From assembly GCF_900496975.1 (NCBI RefSeq), contig NZ_UFQC01000016.1, positions 62,001 to 126,000 of the forward strand: DNA of 64,000 bases. Direction: 5' to 3'. The notes under the pieces were generated by a model. The model had not been told where the DNA came from and made no database searches. It saw nothing but the letters and a program-made list of their open reading frames with translations. The position numbers were made by a program, and so were the translations under genes. The DNA comes from Achromobacter veterisilvae. GTDB taxonomy: Bacteria; Pseudomonadota; Gammaproteobacteria; Burkholderiales; Burkholderiaceae_B. Shown piece by piece: positions 37,967 to 46,096 of this stretch. Each line of letters starts with the position of its first letter. Within the stretch, counting starts at the first letter, position 1.

Positions 37967-38896
37967 TCAGTGGACGGTAGGAGGCGCGTCCCCGGCGGGC
38001 GGCGGGTTCGGCGAGAACAGGGCGGCGCAGTCGACGGCGTCGAACTTGTACGGTTTGCCGCAGAAATCGCAGGACACGTCCACTTCACCGCGTTCGGCCA
38101 GGATGTCCTGGATTTCCTCTTCGCCCAGCGAGCGCAGCATGTTGGCCACGCGTTCGCGGGTGCAGGGACAGTGCCAGCGCACCTCCAGCGGATCGAAGGC
38201 CAGCAGGGTCTCTTCCCAGAACAGTCGGTGGACCAGTTTGTCGATCTCGGTGGCCAGCAGTTCGTCGCGCTGCAGGGTGCCCGCCAGCGCGCAGACGCGG
38301 TCCCAGGTTTCGGCGGCGTCCTGCGGGGTCAGCACGGGCGCCTCGGAGCCGCCGTGGTGCGGCAGGCGCTGGGCGAGCATGCCGGCGGCATGGCCGGCGT
38401 CGGCCGCCAGCCACAGGCGGGTGTCGAGCTGTTCGGAGGCCTTCATGTAGTGTTGCAGCGCCTCGGCCACGGTGTCGCCTTCCAGGGGCACGATGCCCTG
38501 GTAGGCCTGCTGGCCGGGGAGCTTGCGCTGGGGGTCCAGCACCACGATGAAACGGCCGTTTCCACCCGGGTTCAGCAGGCTTTGCATATCGCCGTCGGTG
38601 GGGACTTCGTGCCCCTCGCGCATCTTGACGGTGGCGCGCAGGCTGAGGTCGTGGCGGCATTCCACCACCAGCAGGGCGATGGGGCCGTCGCCCTGGATCT
38701 GCAGCACCAGCGAGCCGTCGAACTTGATGTTGGCGGCCAGCAGGGTGGACGCCGCCACCAGTTCGCCCAGCAGGTTGGTGATGGCGGGCGGGTAGTCGTG
38801 GTTGGCCTGCACGGCCTTCCAGGTGGCTTCCAGGCGCACGGCCTGGACGCGGACGCTGCGGTCTTCGGTAAGGTATTTTTTGAGCTGATCGGTCAT
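37967..38896 (-). CDS. hslO: Hsp33 redox-regulated chaperone
   Basis: Holdase chaperone activated by oxidation and unfolding. The 309-residue protein has the normal N-terminal domain and a C-terminal zinc centre: 'CPCTRERV' (C-x-C) and 'CDFCGKPY' (C-x-x-C), the four Zn-binding redox cysteines. It follows the gamma-carbonic-anhydrase-like gene on the same strand after a 74-bp gap. Confidence 0.96.
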   Translation of the reverse strand: MTDQLKKYLTEDRSVRVQAVRLEATWKAVQANHDYPPAITNLLGELVAASTLLAANIKFDGSLVLQIQGDGPIALLVVECRHDLSLRATVKMREGHEVPTDGDMQSLLNPGGNGRFIVVLDPQRKLPGQQAYQGIVPLEGDTVAEALQHYMKASEQLDTRLWLAADAGHAAGMLAQRLPHHGGSEAPVLTPQDAAETWDRVCALAGTLQRDELLATEIDKLVHRLFWEETLLAFDPLEVRWHCPCTRERVANMLRSLGEEEIQDILAERGEVDVSCDFCGKPYKFDAVDCAALFSPNPPPAGDAPPTVH

Positions 38897-38970
38897 GGGG
38901 GAATGTTAGCCGATCGGGCGGGCCAAATTCCCCTGCCGGCAGCAGGGGCTGGGGCGCCGCGGGGGAGCGT

Positions 38971-39492
38971 TCAGGCGATCCGCTTCAGGGCGGTCTTGTA
39001 GTGTTGGCCCCGCGCCACGTAGTGGGCGGTGTTCTTGTGCATGTTGGCGATTTCCTCGTCCGAGAGTTCGCGGACGACCTTGCCGATGCCGATCACCAGG
39101 GAATTGTCCGGGATGACGCGGTCTTCGGGGATGATGGCCCCGGCGCCGATCAGGCAGTTGCGGCCGATGACCGCGTTGTTCAGCACGATGGCCTGCATGC
39201 CCACCAGCGCGCCCTCGTGGATGGTGCAGCCGTGCAGCATGGCCTGGTGGCCCACCGTGACGTTGGGGCCGACGGTCATGGGACAGCCCGCGTCCACGTG
39301 CAGCACGCTGCCTTCCTGGATATTGCTGCCCTGGCGGATCAGGATGGCGTCGTTGTCGCCCCGGATCGACACGTTCGACCAGATGCTGACGCCGGCCTCC
39401 AGCGTGACGTTGCCGATGATGTCGGCGCTGTCGGCCACGTAGGCCGCGGGGTCGATGCGGGGGATCAGGTCGTCGAGCTGGTAGATGGGCAT
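38971..39492 (-). CDS. Gamma-carbonic anhydrase family protein
   Basis: A 173-residue left-handed beta-helix protein of the YrdA/PaaY group. Hexapeptide-type repeats such as 'VTLEAGVSIWSNVSIRGD' and 'IGAGAIIPED' are visible, and 'HVDAGCP', 'VTVGHQAMLHGCTI' contain the His residues that bind zinc in active gamma-carbonic anhydrases. Activity is not certain in this branch. It lies 25 bp after the acyl-CoA synthetase gene, with which it is probably cotranscribed. Confidence 0.92.
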   Translation of the reverse strand: MPIYQLDDLIPRIDPAAYVADSADIIGNVTLEAGVSIWSNVSIRGDNDAILIRQGSNIQEGSVLHVDAGCPMTVGPNVTVGHQAMLHGCTIHEGALVGMQAIVLNNAVIGRNCLIGAGAIIPEDRVIPDNSLVIGIGKVVRELSDEEIANMHKNTAHYVARGQHYKTALKRIA

Positions 39493-39517
39493 GCCTTGGG
39501 TCTCTCCGGTTGCGGCG

Positions 39518-41212
39518 TCAGGCCTGCGGGGCCTGCGGCGCGTCTGTAGTGTCTGCGGCGGTCCGCGCGAGGTCTTCTTCGCGCTGGCGCAGGATGCGGC
39601 GTTGGATTTTACCGGTGGTCGTCATGGGCAGCTCGTCGACGAATTCGATCTCCTTCGGGTACTCGTAGGGGGCCAGGCGCTCGCGCACGTGTTCCTGCAG
39701 GTTCTCGATGATGTCGTTGCGGTCGCGCTGCGCGAATTCCGGGGTCAGCACCACGTAGGCCTTGACCAGGGCGCCGCGTTCGGCGTCCGGCTTGGGCACG
39801 ACCGCGGCGTTGGCCACGGCGGGGTGCCCGACCAGGCAGCTTTCGATTTCCCCGGGGCCGATCCGGTAGCCGGCGGACTTGAAGACGTCGTCCGCCCGGC
39901 CCGCGTACCAGAGGTAGCCGTCGGCATCCACGGTGGCGAGGTCGCCCGTCAGGCACCAGTCGCCCTTGAACTTGGCCTGCGTGGCGGCTTCGTTGCGCCA
40001 GTAGCCCAGGAACATCACCGGGTCGGGGTAGCCGTGGATGTCCAGGCGGTTGACGGCGATCTCGCCGGTGCCGCCGGGGGCCACCGGCTTGCCGTCCTCG
40101 TCCAGCACCGCGACGTTGTGGCCCGGATAGGGACGGCCCATGCTGCCGGGCTTGGCGGGCCAGCGCTTCTGGCTGTTGCCCACCACGTAGTTCATTTCGG
40201 TCTGGCCGAACATCTCGTTGGGCGTCACGCCCAGCGCGGACTGGCACCATCCGAACACGCTTTCGCCCACGCTTTCGCCGGCGCTCATGATGGAACGCAG
40301 CGCGAGCTGGTAGCGGTTGCGCGGCTCCGGCACCGCCTTCATCATCATTTTCAGCGCGGTGGGGAACAGGAAGGTATTGGTGACCTGGTAGCGCTCCATG
40401 AGTTCGAACGCGCGCTCGACGGAAAAGCGGCCGCGCGTGCCGACGATGGCGTGCCCGAAGTAGAGCGTGGGCAGCAGGGCGTCCATCATGCCGCCCGTCC
40501 AGGCCCAGTCGGCGGGCGACCAGAACACGTCCCCGGGCTTGGGGAACCAGTCCTGCGAGGCCACGAAGCCCGGCAGGTTGCCGATCAGCACACTGTGCGG
40601 CAGCAGGGCGCCCTTGGGCGCGCCGGTGGTGCCGGAGGTATAGAGCAGGATGGCCGGATCCGACGAGCGGGTCTGGACGGCCTTGAATTCGCTGGGCTGG
40701 CGGGCCAGCAGGCTGCGCCAGGGCAGCACGCGTTCGTCCGCGAAGCCGATGCCGATGATTTGTTGCAGGGCAGGGCAGTCGTCGCTGACGGACAGCAGGT
40801 TCGCGCTGGAGGCGTAGTCCACGATCGCGACCCGGGCTTCGGAGTCGCGCAGGCGGCTTTCCAGGGCTTCCGGGCCGAACAGGGCGGACAGCGGCAGCAC
40901 CACGGCGCCGACGCTGTAGATGGCCATGTGGGCGACGACGGTCTCGGGGCGTTGTCCTAAAACCACACCCACCCGGTCGCCGCGGCCCACGCCCATTTTG
41001 ATCAGGCCGTTCGCCAACTGGTTGGCCGCTTCCGCCAGACGGGCATAGGTCCAGACCTCGCGGTTGCCGGATTCGTCTTCGTAGTAGATGGCGATGCGCC
41101 GCGCATCCGGACTGCTGGACGCCCAGCGGTGGCAGCACGCTTCCGCGATGTTGAACTGGGTGGGTACCAGCCAGCGGAATGTTTGGTAGAGCGCCTGATA
41201 TTGGTCGTTCAT
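39518..41212 (-). CDS. Acyl-CoA synthetase (AMP-forming, AcsA/MACS-like)
   Basis: A 564-residue adenylate-forming enzyme that activates a carboxylic acid with ATP and CoA. The P-loop 'LLYTSGTTGAPKGALLPHS', 'MFGQTEMNYVVGN', 'WCLTGDLATVDADGYLWYAGRADDVFK' (split across motifs) and the catalytic Lys in 'MTTTGKIQRRILR' are present. It resembles medium-chain or AcsA-type synthetases rather than Acs (659 residues, 1094-3073). Substrate unknown, probably a short- or medium-chain acid. An in-line gamma-carbonic-anhydrase-like gene follows. Confidence 0.93.
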   Translation of the reverse strand: MNDQYQALYQTFRWLVPTQFNIAEACCHRWASSSPDARRIAIYYEDESGNREVWTYARLAEAANQLANGLIKMGVGRGDRVGVVLGQRPETVVAHMAIYSVGAVVLPLSALFGPEALESRLRDSEARVAIVDYASSANLLSVSDDCPALQQIIGIGFADERVLPWRSLLARQPSEFKAVQTRSSDPAILLYTSGTTGAPKGALLPHSVLIGNLPGFVASQDWFPKPGDVFWSPADWAWTGGMMDALLPTLYFGHAIVGTRGRFSVERAFELMERYQVTNTFLFPTALKMMMKAVPEPRNRYQLALRSIMSAGESVGESVFGWCQSALGVTPNEMFGQTEMNYVVGNSQKRWPAKPGSMGRPYPGHNVAVLDEDGKPVAPGGTGEIAVNRLDIHGYPDPVMFLGYWRNEAATQAKFKGDWCLTGDLATVDADGYLWYAGRADDVFKSAGYRIGPGEIESCLVGHPAVANAAVVPKPDAERGALVKAYVVLTPEFAQRDRNDIIENLQEHVRERLAPYEYPKEIEFVDELPMTTTGKIQRRILRQREEDLARTAADTTDAPQAPQA

Positions 41213-41306
41213 GGCCCTATGTTGTGAGCATGTTGCAGCGTGAACGGGTCAGATCGCCCGTTGCCCCAGATGCAAGCATGACCTAGAGGGCCGTGAACTG
41301 CAACAT

Positions 41307-41324
41307 CCCCGTTGCGTAACGGGG
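41307..41324. other. Hairpin between the LpxH-like and acyl-CoA synthetase genes
   Basis: CCCCGTT-GCGT-AACGGGG makes a 7-bp stem with a 4-nt loop. It sits in the 126-bp intergenic gap on the minus-strand transcript, but no T-run follows, so its role is open. Confidence 0.45.
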
Positions 41325-41338
41325 ACGCATACGGGTTA

Positions 41339-42211
41339 TCACGGATGTTTGCCTTGGCGGCGTAGTGCGGAGGGCAGGGCGGGCAGGGTCAGGGAGCGCG
41401 GAGGACGGGGAGCGGGCCCGGCCCGGCGCTCGGCCTGGATGGCGCCCCAGTCCAGTAACTGGAGCTGGCCGTCGTGGGTTTCGCCCAGCGCCGACAGGCT
41501 CTCCACCCAGTCTCCGTCGTTGCAGTAGAGGATCCCGCCCACGTCCCGCAGTTCGGCCTTGTGGATGTGGCCGCAGACCACGCCGTCCAGGCCGCGGCGC
41601 CGCGCTTCGCCCGCCAGCGCTTCCTCGAAGTCGGTGATGAAGGACACGGCGTTCTTGACCTTGTGCTTCAGGTATTGCGACAGGGACCAGTAGTGCAGCC
41701 CCAGCCGGTGGCGCAGCCGGTTGAAATGGTGGTTGATCCACAGCGCCAACTGGTAGAGTCCGTCGCCCAGGTGCGCCAGCCAGCGGCTGTGCTGGATCAC
41801 TCCGTCGAACTGGTCGCCGTGCAGCACCAGCAGCCGCAAGCCCTTGGCGGTGACGTGCACGTCCTCGTCGAGGATCTCGATGTCGCCGAAGGCATAGCCG
41901 GCGAACTCGCGCGCGAATTCGTCATGGTTGCCGGGGATGAACACGACCCGGGTGCCGTTGCGCGCCTTGCGCAGGATCCGCTGGATGACGTCGTTGTGGG
42001 CGCGGGGCCAGTGCCAGTGCTTGCGCAACTGCCAGCCGTCGACGATGTCCCCCACCAGGTACAGGGTGTCCGAATCGTTGTGGTCCAGGAAATCGAGCAG
42101 GAATTCCGCCTTGCACCCGGCGGTGCCCAGGTGAATATCGGAAATCCAGAGGGCGCGCCAGTGCGCAGGGTGGATTTCGTTCACGGTCGCTTCCCCAAGG
42201 GCTGTGGTCAT
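41339..42211 (-). CDS. LpxH-like metallophosphoesterase (UDP-2,3-diacylglucosamine diphosphatase family)
   Basis: A 290-residue calcineurin-type phosphoesterase. All metal motifs are present in order: 'ISDIHLG', 'GDIVDGW', 'IPGNHDE', 'LHGDQFD' and 'CGHIHKA'. This set matches the LpxH/LpxH-like group that cleaves UDP-2,3-diacylglucosamine in lipid A synthesis. The long basic, Pro-rich C-terminal tail (about the last 25 residues) is not part of the catalytic fold. ATG at 42211 is preferred to a GTG at 42229. Whether this is the essential LpxH or a paralogue cannot be told here. Confidence 0.88.
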   Translation of the reverse strand: MTTALGEATVNEIHPAHWRALWISDIHLGTAGCKAEFLLDFLDHNDSDTLYLVGDIVDGWQLRKHWHWPRAHNDVIQRILRKARNGTRVVFIPGNHDEFAREFAGYAFGDIEILDEDVHVTAKGLRLLVLHGDQFDGVIQHSRWLAHLGDGLYQLALWINHHFNRLRHRLGLHYWSLSQYLKHKVKNAVSFITDFEEALAGEARRRGLDGVVCGHIHKAELRDVGGILYCNDGDWVESLSALGETHDGQLQLLDWGAIQAERRAGPAPRPPRSLTLPALPSALRRQGKHP

Positions 42212-42295
42212 GCCTGGGAATGAAACCACCCGGCGATGACCGGGATATGAAGAATCCGTGACGCTGTTGTGACGGCTCGCCGCGGGCGGGCCGGC

Positions 42296-42832
42296 TCAGG
42301 CCTTGCCCATGCCCGCCTGGCGCGCCTTGTTGCGCTGCGGCGCATTGCGCAGCCGCGTGCCCAGGATGCGGTCGTGCAGGAACTGGCCGTCGGGGTCGAA
42401 CCACGACCAGATGAAGATAGTGAAGGGCGCGGCGACGATGAACATGTCCATCGACGGCCAGCCGCTGGCGCTGGCCGCCGCCCAGACCACGGCGGCGCCG
42501 GCCAGCACCAGGGGCCAGACCAGGATATAGCGCAGGACGAGCCGGGAGGTGGACGGGGTATTGCCGTCGCGGTCGACCAGCCGGATGTTCCAGGTCTTCA
42601 TGGGCAGCGTCTGGCCGCGGCGGCGCCAGCAGAGCACGAAGTACGCGCCGATCGCGACGAACAGCCAGGCTTGCCGGACCGGACGCAGATCCAGGGCGTT
42701 CTTGCTCTGGGTGAGGGTGTCCATCAGGTATCCGGCAAGGAAAACCACGCCGAACAGCAGCACGGCTTCGTACATCATGCAGGCGAATCGGCGCAGCCGA
42801 TTGGGAGTCTGGTCGAGATGGGCGTCGGTCAT
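42296..42832 (-). CDS. RDD family membrane protein
   Basis: A 178-residue inner-membrane protein with RDD features: 'RLRRFACMMYEAVLLFGVVFLAG' for the first helix (Arg and acidic residue of the family), a second helix at about 52-68, 'TLPMKTWNIRLVDRDG' between helices, and two further helices near 95-140. The C-terminal 'FLHDRILGTRL' is a family hallmark. Function is unassigned, possibly transport. It is followed downstream by the LpxH-like gene on the same strand. Confidence 0.88.
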   Translation of the reverse strand: MTDAHLDQTPNRLRRFACMMYEAVLLFGVVFLAGYLMDTLTQSKNALDLRPVRQAWLFVAIGAYFVLCWRRRGQTLPMKTWNIRLVDRDGNTPSTSRLVLRYILVWPLVLAGAAVVWAAASASGWPSMDMFIVAAPFTIFIWSWFDPDGQFLHDRILGTRLRNAPQRNKARQAGMGKA

Positions 42833-42855
42833 GGACGCGTATTATGCCCGGGAAT

Positions 42856-43137
42856 GCCGGGCCGCCCCAAGGCGGGCCAGCCCCCCCGGGGGGCAGCAAG
42901 CGCGCAACGCGCGCGTCGCGTGGGGGTCCTATCCGGCCTGCGCAAAAATGGCCGGCCCGCCGCCGGGCCGCCCCAAGGCGGGCCAACCCCCTCGGGGGGC
43001 AGCAAGCCCGCGAAGCGGGCGTCGCGTGGAGTCCTATCCGGCCTGCGCAAGAATGGCCGGCCCGCCGCCGGGCCGCCCCAAGGCGGGCCAGCCCCCTCGG
43101 GGGGCAGCAAGCCCGCGAAGCGGGCGCAGCGTGGGGG
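42856..43137. repeat. Three tandem ~105-bp GC-rich repeats with internal hairpins
   Basis: GCCGGGCCGCCCCAAGGCGG recurs at 42856, 42962 and 43067 (106 and 105 bp apart). Each copy includes a C-run/G-run pair (CCCCCTCGGGGGG type) and a CCCGCGAAGCGGG-type hairpin, then a shared GTCGCGTGG segment. The copies differ by single bases. With the terminator at 43139 they fill the 398-bp gap between the RDD gene and the small gene; no gene is supported. Confidence 0.88.
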
Positions 43138-43138
43138 C

Positions 43139-43165
43139 AAAAAAAACCCGCCGGTAAGGGCGGGT
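43139..43165 (-). terminator. Rho-independent terminator of the small gene at 43231
   Basis: On the minus strand ACCCGCC, a 6-nt loop and GGCGGGT are followed by eight T residues (A-run at 43139-43146 on the plus strand). It lies 65 bp after the small gene's stop. Confidence 0.85.
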
Positions 43166-43230
43166 CTATAAAAGGGGCTGTGCAGCCCCCAAGGGGAAAA
43201 CTGTTCAGGCCCGAAGGCCTGGGGCCTTGC

Positions 43231-43419
43231 TCAGGCGGCGGAGTGCGCGTTCTTGGCGCTCGTCTTGCCGGCCAGGGCCTTGACGCCGTGGGCCAGCTTA
43301 CGCAGGCCTGCGGCCAGCGCCCGCATCGGGTGCGGACGGAATTGTTCTTCAATAGCCTGGAGCATCAGTTGGCGCTCGAGTTCGTCGGTCAGGCGGATGG
43401 TGTTGTTCGGGTTGATCAC
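43231..43419 (-). CDS. Small basic conserved-looking protein of unknown function
   Basis: Unrecognised. From the GTG at 43419 the product is 62 residues: 'VINPNNTIRLTDELERQLMLQ' at the start, an amphipathic Glu/Gln/Arg-rich first half, then a Lys/Arg/Ala-rich tail ('LRKLAHGVKALAGKTSAKN'). GGAGG lies 5 bp before this GTG. An ATG at 43443 gives 70 residues but has no ribosome binding site. A consensus promoter (43470-43498) and a strong terminator (43139-43165) bracket it, which supports a real, separately transcribed gene. No membrane segment or signal peptide. The basic tail might bind nucleic acid, but that is a guess. Confidence 0.72.
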   Translation of the reverse strand: MINPNNTIRLTDELERQLMLQAIEEQFRPHPMRALAAGLRKLAHGVKALAGKTSAKNAHSAA

Positions 43420-43469
43420 AATAGCCTCCACGGGCTTGCACATTTGTTTAGCTACTAGGGATAACCCGA

Positions 43470-43498
43470 ATTATAGGGTTAACCCTGGTCGTGTGCAA
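43470..43498 (-). promoter_or_regulatory. Near-perfect sigma-70 promoter of the small gene
   Basis: Minus strand TTGCAC (43498-43493), 17-bp spacer, TATAAT (43475-43470). The palindrome GGGTTAACCC (43476-43485) sits in the spacer, and GGGATAACCC (43458-43467) lies 18 bp away just past the -10 box, so a repressor could bind a pair of sites here. Expected leader to the GTG is about 45 nt. Confidence 0.75.
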
Positions 43499-43664
43499 GG
43501 GGCCGGTGCATATTGGCAACACCTTGGTTCGATGATGCCCCAAAACGGCGCCGCGGGGCACCATAAGCAAAGATACGCGCACCATGTTGCGGCGCTTTTA
43601 CAACGCGTGGCGGGGGATGGCGCGAAGGGGGCGGCGCCAGGGCCGCCCCGCGAGACGGCCGCGC

Positions 43665-45359
43665 TCAGGCGTCGCGGTAGCCGGCCGCGACCAGTTCGAA
43701 ACCGAACAGGCGGCAGTCCAGCGAACCGTTGTGCAGGGGAACCCGGCGCTTGGGCTTCAGGCGCATCTGGTTGGGCAGGGTCATGTCGCTGGTGATGGCA
43801 TGTAGCTGCCAGCCGGCGAAATTGCGCTTCAGGCAGGCCGCCCAGTCGCGCCAGAGGTCCGGGTCCTGTTCCGTCCCCATGCGTTCGCCGTAAGGCGGGT
43901 TGGTGACGATCCAGCCATGGTCGGCGGGAGCCGTGATGTGGCGGGCGTCGCCGACTTCGAAGCGGATCGAATCGGCCGTCAGCCAGGCGCGCTCGGCGTT
44001 GTTGCGGGCGAATTCGATGGCCTGGGGGTCCAGGTCGTAGCCGACCAGCGGCGCGTCCAACTGGGGCAGGATGCGCGAGCGGGCGTCGTCCTTCAGATCG
44101 CGCCAGCGGTAGGCGTCGTGGCCGCGCAGGCGTTCGAAACCGAAGGGGCGGGAGATGCCGGGAGGTACGCCCAGGGCGATCCAGGCGCCCTCGATGAGGA
44201 TGGTGCCCGAGCCGCAGAACGGGTCCAGCAGCGGGGCCGACGGGTCCCAGCCCGCCAGCGCGAGCATGCCGGCGGCCAGGTTCTCGCGCAGCGGCGCCTC
44301 GCCCTTGTCCAGGCGCCAGCCGCGCTTGAACAGGGATTCGCCCGAGGTGTCCAGGTACAGCGTCGCGGTGTGGCCGGTCAGGAACAGGTGCACGCGCGCG
44401 TCCGGCCGCACCGTGTCGATGCTGGGGCGCTCGCCTTCGAGTTCGCGCAGGCGGTCGCAGATGCCGTCCTTGGCGCGCAGATTGCAGTATTGCAGGCTTT
44501 GAACCGGGCTCTTGATGGCCGAGGTGTCCACGCGCAGCGTCTGTTCGGCGCCGAACCAGCGTTCCCAGGGCGTGTCGCGGGCCAGGTCCAGGATGTCGTC
44601 TTCGTGCGAGATCTCGGCATGCGCGACCTGCACCAGGATGCGGGTCGCCAGGCGCGAATACAGATTGGCGCGCTGCACGCCCGACCAGTCGGCGGTGAAG
44701 GAACAGCCGGCGCGGCCGACCTGCGCGTCTTCGAAGCCCAGCGCCTGCATTTCCGCCGTCAGCGCTTCTTCCAGCCCCTGGGGGCAGGGGGCGAAAATCG
44801 GGAACACCTCCGCCTGGCGCGTTTCGCGCGGGCGGCGGCCGCGGATTTCCACGATGGGTTCGCGTTCGCCGGCGAGTTCCGCCGCGTGGGCGTCTTCGGG
44901 TTCCGCCAGGTATTCGGGCGCGGGGCCGTCGTCCTCGAACGGGTCGTAGAAGCGTCCGGCCGGCGTGGCGGGCGCGATGTACTGGTCGTCCAGGCGCGGC
45001 GCGCGCTGCGGTGCGCGGCCGGAACGCGAACCGGGGGCGGCGTCGCGCCGCGGGCTGTCGCCGCGGCGGCCATCGGCGCGGCTCGCGGAGCCGCGGGCAT
45101 CCTGTTCCCGGCCGGCGGGGCCGCGCTTGCCCGGGGCCGGGGACTTGCCCGGGCCGCGCGCGGATTCCTGCTGGCGGCGTTGATAGCCTTCAGGGTCTTT
45201 CTGGCGCTCGAGGTTGTCCTTGGTGCGCTCGTTCTGCGCGACCAGGCGGGCGCGGGCTCCGGTGCGCACGCGCTTGGGCGCGGCTTCGGCATGCGCGTCG
45301 CGCGCGGTTTTCTTGATCGTCAGCGTCTTGCGCGGACGGTCCTGTTCATCTGAGGACAT
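43665..45359 (-). CDS. THUMP-domain class I SAM-dependent RNA methyltransferase (RlmL/RlmK-like)
   Basis: A 564-residue methyltransferase. The C-terminal catalytic part has 'LLDPFCGSGTILIEGAWIA' and the adenine/guanine-N2 methylase motif 'NPPYGERMG'. A THUMP-like RNA-binding region precedes it ('FFAPCPQGLEEALTAEMQALG'-type opening at about residue 200). The first about 150-190 residues are Arg/Ala/Gly/Pro-rich, basic and probably disordered, absent from standard RlmL-like proteins (about 380-410 residues without it). It probably makes m2G in 23S rRNA. ATG at 45359 fits; the open frame upstream runs over hemJ. Downstream of hemJ by 34 bp. Confidence 0.9.
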   Translation of the reverse strand: MSSDEQDRPRKTLTIKKTARDAHAEAAPKRVRTGARARLVAQNERTKDNLERQKDPEGYQRRQQESARGPGKSPAPGKRGPAGREQDARGSASRADGRRGDSPRRDAAPGSRSGRAPQRAPRLDDQYIAPATPAGRFYDPFEDDGPAPEYLAEPEDAHAAELAGEREPIVEIRGRRPRETRQAEVFPIFAPCPQGLEEALTAEMQALGFEDAQVGRAGCSFTADWSGVQRANLYSRLATRILVQVAHAEISHEDDILDLARDTPWERWFGAEQTLRVDTSAIKSPVQSLQYCNLRAKDGICDRLRELEGERPSIDTVRPDARVHLFLTGHTATLYLDTSGESLFKRGWRLDKGEAPLRENLAAGMLALAGWDPSAPLLDPFCGSGTILIEGAWIALGVPPGISRPFGFERLRGHDAYRWRDLKDDARSRILPQLDAPLVGYDLDPQAIEFARNNAERAWLTADSIRFEVGDARHITAPADHGWIVTNPPYGERMGTEQDPDLWRDWAACLKRNFAGWQLHAITSDMTLPNQMRLKPKRRVPLHNGSLDCRLFGFELVAAGYRDA

Positions 45360-45393
45360 ACGAATCCTGGCGAATGTGCAGAGGTAGGGGGAA

Positions 45394-45822
45394 TCAGAAG
45401 GGTTTGACGACGACCAGCGCCACCACCACCAAGAGCAGCAAGACGGGAACTTCGTTGAACCAGCGATAGAACTTGTGCGAACGGGTGTTCTTGCCCTGTT
45501 CGAATTTGCGCAGCATCGAGCCACAGGCGTGATGGTAGCCGATCACGAGCAGGACGAAAAAGAGCTTGGCGTGCATCCAGCCGTTGCCGGGGCCCACGCC
45601 GATGCCGTAGCCCAGGTACAGCCACATGCCGAACAGCACGGCGACCACGGCCAGGATGGTGGTGAAGCGGTACAGGCGCCGGGCCATGCCCAGCAGCGTC
45701 GCCTGCACCGAGGGGTCGGACTGCTGCGCCAGGTTCACATAGATGCGCGGCAGGTAGAACAAGCCGGCAAACCAGGAGGCGATAAAGACAATATGAAAGG
45801 TCTTGACCCAAAGCATGGCCAT
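45394..45822 (-). CDS. hemJ: protoporphyrinogen oxidase HemJ
   Basis: A 142-residue inner-membrane protein with four hydrophobic segments, the normal size for HemJ (UPF0093), which oxidises protoporphyrinogen IX in haem synthesis. 'LWVKTFHIVFIASWFAGLFYLPR' contains the essential conserved His, and 'HAKLFFVLLVIGYH' and 'FYRWFNEVPVLLLL' are typical. ATG at 45822 (or 45816) is chosen over the longer open frame, which would include the palindromic repeat element upstream. Confidence 0.92.
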   Translation of the reverse strand: MAMLWVKTFHIVFIASWFAGLFYLPRIYVNLAQQSDPSVQATLLGMARRLYRFTTILAVVAVLFGMWLYLGYGIGVGPGNGWMHAKLFFVLLVIGYHHACGSMLRKFEQGKNTRSHKFYRWFNEVPVLLLLVVVALVVVKPF

Positions 45823-45884
45823 GGCGCGATCCGTCCGAGGAAAGCAGCATTGTAAGGCCGGCGCTGTGGATGCTTCCGGTGCGC

Positions 45885-46068
45885 GTAGGATGGGTGGAGC
45901 GCGGCAGTTCCTGGGCAAGAACTCAAGTATCCAGCGCGCGCAACCCATGCGGCCGCAATCGACGGTTTTCCAGCCGATGCAGAGCACCGTCTGCCCACGG
46001 CCGCATGGGTTGCGCGCGTTCAGCATCGAGGTTCTTACCCAGGAACTGCCGCGCTCCACCCATCCTAC
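45885..46068. repeat. 184-bp nested inverted-repeat element
   Basis: The outer arms are 38 bp (45885-45922 and 46031-46068) with one mismatch; the inner arms are 20 bp and perfect (45936-45955 and 45998-46017). The ends read GTAGGATGGG and CCCATCCTAC. It sits between hemJ and the convergent-side end of prpD, with no coding capacity of its own. It looks like a small non-autonomous palindromic repeat of the kind dispersed in proteobacterial genomes. Confidence 0.85.
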
Positions 46069-46096
46069 GATCCTTCCCATGGGCCGTGGCGGTGGC

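Noticed and set aside
41307-41324. Intrinsic terminator between the LpxH-like and acyl-CoA synthetase genes
   Set aside because: No T-run follows the stem on the minus strand.
43584-43805. Short plus-strand open frame (73 codons) overlapping the RlmL-like gene end
   Set aside because: No ribosome binding site, overlaps a supported gene on the other strand, composition typical of antisense.
45885-46068. Insertion sequence with terminal inverted repeats
   Set aside because: Only 184 bp long with no transposase frame; described as a non-autonomous palindromic repeat instead.
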